Assembly: GCA_004194705.1 (NCBI GenBank)
Contig: SADC01001036.1
Span: 186,001 to 250,000 of the forward strand
DNA length: 64,000 bases
Direction: 5' to 3'
DNA from: Ditylenchus dipsaci
Lineage: Eukaryota; Nematoda; Chromadorea; Rhabditida; Anguinidae
Below the pieces are notes generated by a model. The model saw nothing but the letters and a program-made list of their open reading frames with translations, was not told where the DNA came from and did no database searches. The position numbers and the translations under genes are program-made. Each line of letters opens with the position of its first letter. The first letter of the stretch is position 1. This document shows, piece after piece, positions 46,778 to 57,061 of the stretch.

Positions 46778-47640
46778 AGTTTTTCGGTTGCAGTTTCGAA
46801 TCCCCCCCCACGGGGACTGATCAGATCGAGGAGATAACATCATATTCGTGTTTCTCGACCCCGATTTCATGAGAAAGCCGGCTGTTTTTTTGGTTCTGAG
46901 AAAAAAATTTTTTTTCGATCCACAGGGGGGTATCATGGTTTTTTAGTCAAAATTTGAAAATTTTGAATTGGCGCCTTTTGAATTTTGAAGGGATTGAGGG
47001 CTGTATTGGGAGGGGAAGGGAATAATAAGGGCCACTTTTATGGCAGAACACTATAAATTGAAATATCTGTATTCTTCGACTGCCTCACCATGTTTTTCAA
47101 CTGGGCCGTGGCAAAAAGATACTCTATATGCATTTTATGATCAAGTGTACTTCTCGGAATCATGTCTAAGGTAAGTGCGTGCGCGCATCTCTAACTCTCA
47201 AGCCCCCTGCGCCCCGAAGGGGGCGCAGGGGGCTTGGAGTTGAGATGCGCACACCCACATACCTTAGACACAAATCACTCGAAAGTGACTCTGGATACAT
47301 GAAAAAGCATGCATACCAGAGTTTATTTATGCGGTAGGCCCCAGTATTCAAAACTATGTTCAACATCTTCTTGTTAGTGGGCCCTTAGTCATTAGTGGCC
47401 CCTTTTATTCCCTTCCCCTCCCTATACAGCCCTTAATCCCTCTAAAATTCAAAAGGCGCCAATTCAAATTTTTCAAATTTTGACTAAAAAACCATGATAC
47501 CCCCCCTGTGGATCGAAAAAAATTTTTTTCTCAGAACCAAAAAAACAGCCGGCTTTCTCATGAAATCGGGGTCGAGAAACACGAATATGATGTTATCTCT
47601 TCGATCTGATCAGTCCCCGTGGGGGGGGGGGGATTCTGAA
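46778..47640. repeat. Foldback with the CTAAGGTAAGTG hairpin core
   Basis: Outer arms: CCCCACGGGGACTGATCAGA against TCTGATCAGTCCCCGTGGGG. The centre (47150-47345) is nearly the same as in 20325-21385: ATGTCTAAGGTAAGTGCGTG, a GCCCCCTGCGCC stem, CATACCTTAGAC, then CAAATCACTCGAAAGTGACT and GCGGTAGGCCCCAGTA. The surrounding arms differ between the two. Confidence 0.85.
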
Positions 47641-49990
47641 CTCAAGCCAGTTTTTCTGTATTTTATTTGTCCCGAACGGAATATTTTCAAGCAAAAACTT
47701 TTTCTCCCGTTTTCATTCAACCCCAGTTCTAAAGTACTTTCGCACTCCATGGGGGATGCAAATAGTGGCTCTAGGTGAATTGAACCTCTACAAATTGAAC
47801 CCCGGTAAATTGACCCTCCGGTAAATTGAACCTCCGGTAAATTGAACCTCGGTAAATTGAACCTCAAAATTTGTCTTGAGAGGATTTTTTATTCAAAAGA
47901 TATTTAACGCTTGTGTCATATGCATCCCTACCACCAGCCTTGAGCATGGGCTGTATAATAAAGGGAAAGGAATATTGAAAGGCCACTTGATCCATCTTAT
48001 TCAACCTTAATGGTCCAGATCCACTCTCAGTTATTCAGATCAACTCTCAATGATCCAGAACCACCCTCAGTGGTTCAAGTCCACCTCAAATGGTCCAGAT
48101 TGACCCTAATGGGTCCTTATACACTTTCACCAGTCCAGATCCACTACAGATAGTTTAGATCCATCCTCAGTGGTCTTGATTTAACCGGGACGTGAAAAAT
48201 CTTTTGGGTGTCCTCTTGGTCCATTTGGGTGCCGAGTAAACAAAAATGCAGTCAACCCTCTCAGTTATAAAATTTTTAAATTATTCATTTTTTGTCATGT
48301 GAAGAGCTCTTATAATTTAAATTGTCTTTCTATAATCCAACCTCAGTTCTACTGGATGATCCATGCACCAACTAAACCAAGTGGTCGTCCACTTGGACCA
48401 AAATCTTTTAAAATTTTTCGGGTTCCAAAACCTGTTTTCTGGACTAATTCGGGCATGCTGAAGATGGTTTGATAATAATAAAACTAGGTTTCGTATGGTA
48501 TTTTTTAAGCTTTGGTAAAATCGAGTTTTGGTGAAACTAATTATTGCCCAAAACTCAAAAAATAACCCGACAAAACTGCATTTTACTACTATCAAACCAT
48601 CTTAAGCATGCCGGAATTAGTCCAGAAAATAGGTTTTGGAACGTGAAAAACGAAAATTTTTTTGATCCAAGTGGACGACCACTTGGTTTTGCAGCACCCA
48701 GGTAGTCGTACCCAGATTGGGGAACTCAGGTAGTGTAGTGGTACCCGGGTAGTAATATTAGTAATAAAGTGCTTTTATATGATCCAACCTCAGTTCTACT
48801 GGATAATCCATGCACTAACTAAACCAAGTGGTCGTCCACTTGAATCAAAATTTTTTTTGTTTTTCGTGTTCTAAAACCTATTTTCTGGACTATTTCGAGC
48901 ATGCTAAACATGGTTTCATAGTAGCAAAATGCAGTTTTGTCGGGTATTTTTTGATTTTTGGGAAATAATTGGTTTTACCAAAACTCGATTGTAGCAAAAC
49001 TCAAAAATACCCGAGAAAACGGCATTTTACCACTATCAGACCATCTTCAGCATGCCCGAATCAGTCCAGCAAACAGGTTTTGGATTCCGAAAAAGTTAAA
49101 AAAAATTTTGATCAAGTGAACGACCACTTGGTTTGGTCGGTTCAGACTAAAAAATTTAAATTCCTGCAAATTTTTTACTGAAAGTGAGAGTCAAAAAAGT
49201 CAATGGGTACACTGAGAGTGCGAGTGCCAGCTGCATATTACCGCGTGGATACCCTAAGGGATAGGAAACTACTCCAGAACTGGGGTTACTGCAAGCCAAA
49301 TCGCTGTTTTAGAATGATCAAACCGTGCTCAGGACACGATTCTGGATAGGGTACAATGATCTTTAGCTACTTTCGGCTAAATCCAAAATTTCGGATACTG
49401 GAGGTGGATACCCATTTAGGGAATGTGGTACCAGTGTGATTACATTACTCGCCGTGAGAATAGGTGATCTTTTAAATAACAGTTTATGGCTCTTACTCAA
49501 AAAAAGTAATGTCTGCTACCACCGGGATTTGAACCTGTAACCTCAAAAATTTGGAGGTGGAATTCACCAGGGGAGAGTTCACCGGACGGAGGATTTACCG
49601 CAGTGGAATATACGGACTCCCTTGAAACACGGTGACCTGGCAACGAGAATGGAAAAAAAATATCTCTTGAATAAAAAAAAATCCTCTCAAGACAAATTTT
49701 GAGGTTCAATTTACCGGAGGTTCAATTTACCGGAGGGTCAATTTACCGGGGTTCAATTTGTAGAGGTTCAATTTACCGCCGCCCGCAAATAGTAGTATAG
49801 ACCATACTTGGACACGCAAAAAAAAGAGCGGCGGCGGCGAGCGGCGGGCTGCCAGAAGAACAGCGGCGGAAAAAGCGGCGGCGGCGGAAGCGCCAAAAAG
49901 CAGCGGCGGGGAAAAAATACCAGCGGCAGCGGCAGCAGCGGGTCAAAAAATGAGCGGCGGCGGCAGCGGCGTGTAAAAAAATCTCATTTA

Positions 49991-50177
49991 CAGTCAACTC
50001 CCGATTTAGTGTACACCGGATTTATTGTACACCTCGGTTTAGTGTAGACCAGGATTAAATAATTTTGGCCGGCGGTTAATTAAAATGACTAGAATGAACC
50101 CTCGATTTAGTGTACATTCAATTTAGTGTGCACCTGGAGCCGGTCCGCAGGGTGTACACTAAATCGGGAGTTGACTG
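49991..50177. mobile_element. Tc1/mariner-type MITE, third CAGTCAACTCCCGATTTAG copy
   Basis: Ends CAGTCAACTCCCGATTTAGT and CTAAATCGGGAGTTGACTG, TA on both sides. It sits between the GCGGCGG arm and the small ORF inside the nested palindrome. Confidence 0.9.
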
Positions 50178-50271
50178 TATTGAATTTTTGTAACTTTAAG
50201 TCATCGACAATTTTTATGACAATACACTTGAAAACTTAATCAACTGTTTATCTACTGTGATAGTGTGAGTA

Positions 50272-50498
50272 ATGCATAAAGAAGAACGGTGGATATCTAC
50301 ATTCGTGAACCGGTTCCCAAGGCTTTGGGCTCAACGTTAAGTGCAAACGCGAAAAATGCTGCTTCTGAATTCATTCAGGAAGTAACCTCCACACGCTCAC
50401 TACGCTTCACTAGTGCCGAAATCAGCGGGATTGCAGAAGAAGTCGTGGACATGTACCTACAAGAAACGCGCAAAGATTTGCGTGAAAGAAATCAATAA
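50272..50498 (+). CDS. Small unrecognised ORF inside nested palindrome
   Basis: From codon 7 on, the frame to the TAA at 50496 looks coding: no low complexity, balanced charge, amphipathic-helix-like end (EISGIAEEVVDMYLQETRK). ATG 50272 is in another frame; one extra G at 50288-50289 would join it in frame (MHKEER then VDIYIREPVPK), giving about 75 residues. This is the same kind of homopolymer loss as in the collagen and Argonaute genes. AATAAA overlaps the stop (50494). I recognise no family. It could be a 3' exon, a captured fragment or a small gene. Confidence 0.4.
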
Positions 50499-50555
50499 AA
50501 AGACAATTTAAGCCTCCTCTTCTGCAATCTAAGTGTTTTGTTATTTTGTAACGCA

Positions 50556-51234
50556 GAAAAAATGGGCAGGAGTAAGATGCGGCAAATCATATTGCGACAA
50601 ATCAAATTGCGGCAAAATCAGATTGCGGCAAATCAGATTGCGACAATTCAAATTGCGGCAAAATGAAATTGCGGCAAAATCAAATTGCGGCAATTCAAAT
50701 TGCGGCAAAATCAAATTGCGGCATAAGTGGGAGGGTCACATTGGGCTGCTATTTGGGTTGATCGTTATTTTATACGTTAGGTATTTTCGTTCACTTTGTG
50801 AGTAAATATTTGTATATCATTTTTTGTTGAATTTAGTAGATTTAGTAGAGCAATTATAGTGCTGGTCAAGATTCGACACTTTTGCTGTCAAACAACACAT
50901 TATGCTGTTTGATTGTTTGCTGATTTTTGTACAGCTAGTCAATTTTTGGGTTCTAGCAAAATCTCATCTCACAAACAAGCCTGTTTAGACGGCAGCTTAT
51001 TGAGACCACATAGTGGTGGCAGATTAAGCATTACTTGAAAGTTTCAAATTTGATTACCGCAATTTAAATTGTCGCAATATGATTTGCCGCAATTTGATTT
51101 TGCCGCAATTTGAATTGTCGGAATTTCATTTTGCCGCAATTTGAATTGTCGCAATCTGATTTGCCGCAATCTGATTTTGCCGCAATTTGATTTGTCGCAA
51201 TGTGATTTGCCGCATCTTACTCCTGCCCGAAAAA
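50556..51234. repeat. Foldback with AAATTGCGGCAAAATC tandem arms
   Basis: Left end GGGCAGGAGTAAGATGCGGC, right end GCCGCATCTTACTCCTGCCC. The left arm is about twelve units like AAATTGCGGCAAAATC, the right arm its inverse. The 300-bp centre is unique AT-rich DNA with no ORF I trust. Confidence 0.85.
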
Positions 51235-52269
51235 ATAAATAAAAACGAATTTCGAAGGTTCAAACAAGCGGCGGAGGCAGCGGCAGCTAAAAAATGCAGC
51301 GGTGAACGGCGTGGCAAGCGGCGCCGCTCGTCCAAGTATGGTATAGACTTGTTAGCACCAATAAAGTGGTACTCAGGTGGTAGTACCAGGGCATTGACCA
51401 GCTATAGGTATTCAAGCCCCTTATCCAATTAGCAAATTTTCCTTTCACTCTAACTTGCGCTCTCACTCTCAGTGTGTACCCAATGGAAAATAAATCGCTT
51501 CTCAGTCTTACTTTCACTCTCACTTTCAGTGTACCCAATGAATCTTTTTCACTCTCACTTCAAGTGAAAATTTCATGGGGATTTAAATTTTTCAGTCTGA
51601 ACCAACCAAACCTAGTGGTCGTCCTCTGGGAAAAAATTGAATCTTTTACTTTTGCAAATTCCAGAATCTGTTTTCTTAACTAATTCAGGCATGCAGAAGA
51701 TGGTTTGATAGTGGTAATGGCGTTAAATGCCGTTTTTAGGGTATTTCTTGAGTTTTGGTAAAATTAAGTTTTGGCGAAATCAATTATCGTACATTACTAA
51801 AAAAATACCATACGAAACCTAGTTTTATTATTATCAAACCATCTTCAGCATGCCCGAATTAGTCCAGAAAAGAAGCAGTGGAACATGAAAAACGTGAAAA
51901 AAAATTTGATCCAAGTGGACGACCACTTGGTTTAGTTGGTGCATGGATTATCCAGTGAAATCGAAGTTGGATCCCAGAACAACATTTAAAATTTTAAAAG
52001 TTCATTACGAGACCAAAATATTACTACTTGGGTACCACTACACTACCTCAGTTCTCCAACCTATGTACAACAAATCAACTGTGGCCGAGAAGATTGTGGC
52101 CTCGGGAATATTGCGGCGCGGGGATATTGTGTCCGTATCTGTTCTGGGGATGAATTCTCCCAGGGGATGAATTGTCCCGGGGATGAATTGTCCTGGGGAT
52201 GAATTGTCGCGCACCCCAAAAAATAATACGAAAAATTGGAAAACTTAAAAGGAATACACCTCAAACTAT

Positions 52270-52275
52270 TTTATT
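52270..52275 (-). terminator. Poly(A) signal for serpin exon 11b
   Basis: AATAAA on the minus strand, about 70 nt beyond the stop of the distal alternative last exon. Confidence 0.5.
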
Positions 52276-52345
52276 TAAAGTCAAGGCAATATTTTGTGCA
52301 TTATAATTATTCAAATAAGCTGAGCATGACACTTCTTGATATTCT

Positions 52346-52513
52346 TTAGTGATTTTCTTGCACAACCCCATTAAACAGCACTTCTCCAGCATCAGTAACA
52401 AGGAAATAGGCAAATGGATGATCGGCAGTAAAGTAAACATAATCAGGTCGAGCAGACATGGCCCGAATCATCACAGCAGTAGCAGCAGCGGCTTCAGTTC
52501 CCTCCTCGTTAGT
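52346..52513 (-). CDS. Serpin exon 11b: reactive loop with predicted P1 Met
   Basis: Phase-0 exon after TTTTCAG, 55 residues. The hinge [11 protein letters not shown] is the textbook inhibitory form. Counting Gly325 as P15 puts Met339 at P1 and Ser340 at P1', the same pair as in alpha-1-antitrypsin, which suggests an elastase or chymotrypsin-like target. It continues [11 protein letters not shown] and ends [11 protein letters not shown]. It has its own poly(A) signal. Confidence 0.88.
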   Translation of the reverse strand, partial: TNEEGTEAAAATAVMIRAMSARPDYVYFTADHPFAYFLVTDAGEVLFNGVVQENH

Positions 52514-55500
52514 CTGAAAATAGTAAGATTATCGCCACCCGAAAAAAGAAAAAACTAAAGACAGACTGCGACCCACAAAATGAAGTTAATGCAGGGATGA
52601 TATCTCAAAATTTTGAAAAAAAGTACATTTTCCAAAAAAAAAAGATTTTGGGGTCAAAAAAAAGTACAATTCCCGAAACTCAATAAAAGCGCCTTCAAAC
52701 TTTTTATTTCTACACCAATAAAACCCATAACACTTTTCAAACAAATAAAACAATTCAATCATATTTCTGTTACTATAGACATATGAAATATAAATTAACT
52801 CATACAAAATTTTTGTATGACTTTTGGTATTTTGTATCTTTTCCGCACCATAAGGTCGTGTCAAAAGTTCGGGCCGTTTTTTTCACAAGCGATGTTTGTG
52901 GTATTGTGTTATTACCTTAGACTTTCATACATTTTTTTAATGTTTACCACTCATTTTGTAGCCAAGATTTTGAGCTGCAAAATGAGTGGTAAACTTTTGA
53001 TAAATTGATGAAAATCCAAAAAAAAAACGTAGTGCCACAAATATTGCTTGTAATTAAATCAGTACGGATTTTTCGCCACGTCCCAATATTAGGTTGTTCG
53101 GAAAGTTCGCGGAATTTTGTAATGATCCCTATTGTGTTTTTAGCGTTTTGGTTTTCGAGTTTTCTTGCAATTCTGTTGCATTTAAACCGCTTCTTTTTGT
53201 TGTTTTTTTATGTCGAATGAGATTTTCATCCATATGAAATCGATCAAATCAGAACGGTTTTAAAGCAACAACGTTGCAAAAAAAATCGAAAACCAAAACA
53301 CTAAAAACACTAAGGGGGACCGTTACGAAACTCCGCGAACTTTCCGAACAACCTAATATTTAGATTTGCAGCTTTTTCTATTTAGAAATTTAGTTGATCA
53401 CACTTTTCGAACTATTGATATCAAAGTAGAAACTCATAAGGCAGCTGAAGACAGCAATACGCAGAATTCAGCTCGCAGTTTTCAAAGAAATATCTCGCCG
53501 ACTCAGAAAAGTGGGAAAAGAATCAGGCAGGACCTAAAAGCTTTTTAGGCTCAGCAAAATTCGAATTAAAAACTGTGCAGCAGGCGAAATTTTTTAAAAA
53601 TTCGAATGTTTTCTTACATTTTCGGGGCCTATTCGAAAAAAAAAGTACAAAAAAGTACATTTCTCTAAAAAAAGTACAAATCTTTTTAAAAAGTACATTG
53701 AAAAAAGAAAAGATTTGGAGTCCCAAAAAAAGTACAAATCTTTTTAAAAAGTACATATATCATCCCTGAGTTAATGCCATTTTATTAAATAATGATATTC
53801 CCACAACTTAGTCATTCAGAATAGAATTGACTACGAAAACACAAATTCATTGATAGTAAGCACCCGAGAACAAAATATTTGAGTTTTCCTTGGTCGATTC
53901 ATTATTTGACCCACCATCAACATTCACTACAAATAAAAGAAATGGATGGTCAGCGTTAAAATGTGCTGGCTGCCTTGCTTTCTTAAAAGTTATGTGAGCT
54001 GATGTGGCTCCCGCAGCTTCAGTACCTTTTTCATTAACCTAGGATATTCTCTGTATTTTCAAAATAGTGCATGGCATTTTTCAGTACAAATTTTGCAAAA
54101 AGTGACTTCGAAATAACTACAAAATTTACCTCAATGAACGCCTTCTGCAGAATTTCACTTATTTGGAGACCACCAGAGCCAGAAACCCCATTGAAATTGG
54201 CAGATGAGCTAACTGAACGCTGAAGCCCGAGATTTTTGAGAATAGGTGCCAACGTGTGAGTGCTTTCCAACTTGAACTTTGGCAAGATCACCTAAAACGA
54301 CCATTAAATTAAATAATAATGTGAGTTGGATCAAAGTCACTCACCCTGACTTCCCTCTTTTGTCGTTGCTGAACTAGACCTAGCAAGCTCTGGCCGGTGA
54401 GATTCTTCAACACATTTTCAAGTCCGTATCGCTCCTTAGGCAGGACCACAAACATGAACACCTCATTATTTTTGTAGGGAAGACCAAGCAATTGCATCTC
54501 ACCGTTGTCGGAGTACACGAAGCTGGAGGTCTTTTGCATCATATCCACCTAAGTAACTCAGGTATTATGCATCGTTGAACATTTATTAATGATAGATCTA
54601 ACCTGTTTCTCGGTTCCCTCAGAAACATAGAAAGCCTTCTTAGTGGTAAGCTTTGGATCAAATTGCACAGCCCATGTTCCTTTGAAATAGATGGCATTGA
54701 TTAGCACCATCCTGAAAACAGTATTCAAAAAGTTTATTGAAAAATAAATTGCGACTACCTAGTCATGCCACTGAGGCTGCCAGCTTCGATTAGATCGTGG
54801 ATCTTCCTGCAAAAATTATTTTAGCAAAACAAAAATGTTCTTACAGGACAGCAAAAAATTCAATAATTAAACCAAGACTGCGTCCAGAATGTTTCCCTGT
54901 GTCTTACGAAAAAAAACTGACCCGTGAGTCGCATTCACCACAAATTCGTTGATTTTCTAAAATTTTCTTTGATAAAAATGACCTTAGCAAACAGTGGGCT
55001 ATAGCCATAGCTATCTCTGAAACATTTTTAAACTCCACAATACAGAAAGTAGGCAGAAATATCAAAGGATAAGCCAAGCCACACTCTTACATAAACAAAC
55101 TCTCACGTTTGCAGCTGCTTGGCTCTGCGAGAAATCCACTGATTCGAATTGTCCTTGGTAGTGATTATTGAGCAGTTTCTGGGAAGAAGAATACTTAGAG
55201 CAAAATTTCAGTGAACAAATGTTTTCACCTTGTACTCCTCCAGTATGGGATAGTCCTCTTTCACCTTAAAATTCACTTATATCAGTCAAACGTTAAAACG
55301 TTCAAAACGTTCCACAATTTACTCACATAGATACGGTTGGCAGCCTCCAAAGTGTAGTTCTTCTCTGACTTAGCAATCTTCTGAAGCATCATTCCAAAAA
55401 ATTTGTGCACCTCCTCTTTGGGCTGTCCATTGGCCAGTAGTTTGTTGAGTTCAGCCTCGGTTTCATCACGCGCTCCAGCATAGGCCATGGAGAGAGCAAT

Positions 55501-55729
55501 CGCCACAGACAATGGCGAGAGAACGACTGAGGCCTGAAAACGAAATAAAAATTAGCCATCTCAAATTTGAACGCTAAAATTCCAAACACTCGCCTTAGAG
55601 TTTGTCGTCGATTGGCGCAGCAGATTCCTGGAACAAATAATTCCTTTTCAGATGCAGACATAACTTGAAAACATACAGTCCAAAGTCAGTTTGGGCCTCC
55701 AAAATCAAGGCATTGGAATTAGAAGTCAT
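52346..55729 (-). CDS. Intracellular-type serpin with alternative last exons
   Basis: Serine or cysteine protease inhibitor with no signal peptide ([18 protein letters not shown]), like nematode SRP proteins, so probably intracellular. Exons (minus): 55729-55677, 55627-55594, 55533-55327, 55264-55229, 55178-55107, 54956-54922, 54806-54759, 54711-54603, 54548-54345, 54291-54130, then either 54038-53847 (11a, 383 residues in all) or 52513-52346 (11b, 375 residues). Serpin marks: [43 protein letters not shown], hinge GTEAA..T, and ADHPF. All joins keep frame; no indel seen. Intron 2 (55593-55534) has a GC donor (AAG|GCGAGT). Confidence 0.93.
52586..53765. repeat. Foldback between the two serpin loop exons, AAAAAGTACA arms
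   Basis: Left arm 52600-52690 (AAAAAGTACATTTTCC, AAGATTTTGGGGTC) and right arm 53640-53765 (TTTTTAAAAAGTACA, AAGATTTGGAGTCC): the same words in direct rather than mirror order. Treat the symmetry as uncertain. It encloses the mariner-like MITE below and sits between exons 11a and 11b. Confidence 0.5.
53091..53354. mobile_element. Mariner-like MITE, TTAGGTTGTTCGGAAAGTT ends
   Basis: TTAGGTTGTTCGGAAAGTTC at the left mirrors GAACTTTCCGAACAACCTAA at the right, with TA at the edges. Ends of this form (TTAGGTTG...) are typical of mariner elements. The 265-bp interior is AT-rich and has no transposase. The related word GTGTTCGGAAAGTTC is at 6713. Confidence 0.85.
53781..53786 (-). terminator. Poly(A) signal for serpin exon 11a
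   Basis: AATAAA on the minus strand, 61 nt beyond the exon 11a stop, so the proximal loop exon can end a transcript by itself. Confidence 0.55.
53847..54038 (-). CDS. Serpin exon 11a: reactive loop with predicted P1 Lys
   Basis: Phase-0 exon of 63 residues. Hinge [11 protein letters not shown] is inhibitory in form. With Gly325 as P15, Lys339 is P1 and Lys340 P1' (ITFKKARQP), which suggests a trypsin-like target. It continues [13 protein letters not shown], and has an insert ([13 protein letters not shown]) and a shortened end ILFSGAYYQ. Confidence 0.88.
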   Translation of the reverse strand, partial: VNEKGTEAAGATSAHITFKKARQPAHFNADHPFLLFVVNVDGGSNNESTKENSNILFSGAYYQ

Positions 55730-57061
55730 CTTATTTATTTTTCCCTTTCGGTATCTGAAAAATCTTAACTTGACATACAATCTACTCTCGATGAAGGTAA
55801 CCTTCTGCACATTATTTTTAGGAAAAATGAATCAGTAGGACAAAAAAAATCTCTCGGGATAAAATTTTTAATGAACATATCATTTCAGGATAGGAATTAT
55901 TGTGGCTAGAAATATATGTTGGAAGTCTTGTTTTACCTTAAACTATTTTATCAATAAATGATTACTTACCGAGCTTTTATTTACCTGATGCCAGTCCCAT
56001 TGCATAAAATTATCAAAATTTTAAGATCGAAGTTTTAGCTTTGACTTTTTAAATGATGGTTTTAGAAAAGACCTTTTGGACCCTTCGTCAGACCTTTTGT
56101 CCATAGTGACCGCGCTTTTTGGAATTTGGACGGCGTCCCGTCCCCGTCCTAGACGTTTTTGACCGGCCGTCCAACCGGCCGTCCGAAATTTTTTTCTTAC
56201 GGCCGGCCGTCCATTATTTCGCCGTCTTGCTGAAAATTTCGCCGGCCGTCTGCCGGCCGTCCGACTGAGATTTTCTAACGCCGGCCGTCCGCCGGCCTAA
56301 ATAGTGAAAAAAGTTTTGTGACAAATTTGTTACTTAAAAATTTGATCTTTAAGCTAGGAACCCAATGAGGGGTGAGGGTGCAGATCTGAGGGTGCAGAGC
56401 TCATTGGGTATGCACTGGATCCGCACCTCCGCACTCCCGCACTAAGAGCGGCACCACGGCAGTGCGGCACTTGACTGTACCCAATGAAAATTTGCCTCCT
56501 CGCTGCGGGAGTGAGAAAGTGAGGAGTTCGAGTGCGGGTGCAAATCCGCACTGCCGCACTCAATTTTTTAATGCCTTTTTTTTCAGAATTAAGTCGGATA
56601 TTTTTTTCCGCTTGAAATATGCCAAAAATGTATTTCTTTTTCTAAGTCGATTGAAGTTTATCGGATCTCGGAATTTATCCTAGAATAAAACATATGGCCC
56701 TTCAAAATGTATAAATTTCTTCAAACACCCTGTACTAAAGCTGACGATTGTGCTTCAAGCCGCTTTGAGGTGAGGGTTTTTGGCTGAAAAAATTTTGGGT
56801 CGGGGTCTTCCACGTAGCTCGGAGCGATTTTCGGATCGGGGTTTTGGTCCGAGATTAGCTCGGACCCCAGAAAATCTTGATTTTCATAATTCTACCATGT
56901 ACCATATTTTCTATGCCATGTACCATGTTTTAAATTGTCAATCCTAACACAATCAAACAATATGTCCCCTGAACTCGACACTAATCTACTCTACCGCCGA
57001 TACTTTATTCATAACAGCACGAGATGAAAGTCTACGATGAACATAACTACAGGTACACCAA
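55730..57061. other. Spacer with GC-rich palindrome arms
   Basis: After the serpin start (55729), AT-rich sequence to about 56090. Then the left outer arm (GGCCGTCC repeats, 56090-56310) and the left inner arm (CCGCACTCCCGCACT-like, 56354-56600) of the nested palindrome, and AT-rich sequence to 57061. No gene seen. Confidence 0.5.

Larger units (their letters stand above)
46660..52210. repeat. Composite nested palindrome, 5.5 kb
   Basis: The outermost arms are GGACAATTCATCCCCAGG tandems (46660-46770) and the inverse GGGGATGAATTGTCC (52130-52205). Inside are TACCGGAGGTTCAATT arms (47760-47870 and 49680-49785), CCAAGTGGTCGTCCACTTGG repeats (48345-48700, 48820-49135, 51590-51960), GCGGCGG arms (49791-49985 and 51260-51350) and TTGCGGCAAAATCA arms (50556-50730 and 51040-51234). 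Successive pairs lie roughly one inside the next. Confidence 0.75.

Noticed and set aside
50556..51234. CRISPR-like array of short repeats
   Set aside because: Units are degenerate, have no unique spacers, and reverse direction in the second arm; the DNA is eukaryotic.
55389..55661. 90-codon minus-strand frame over the serpin 5' exons
   Set aside because: It is an out-of-frame shadow; the serpin reading has conserved motifs and correct splice phases.
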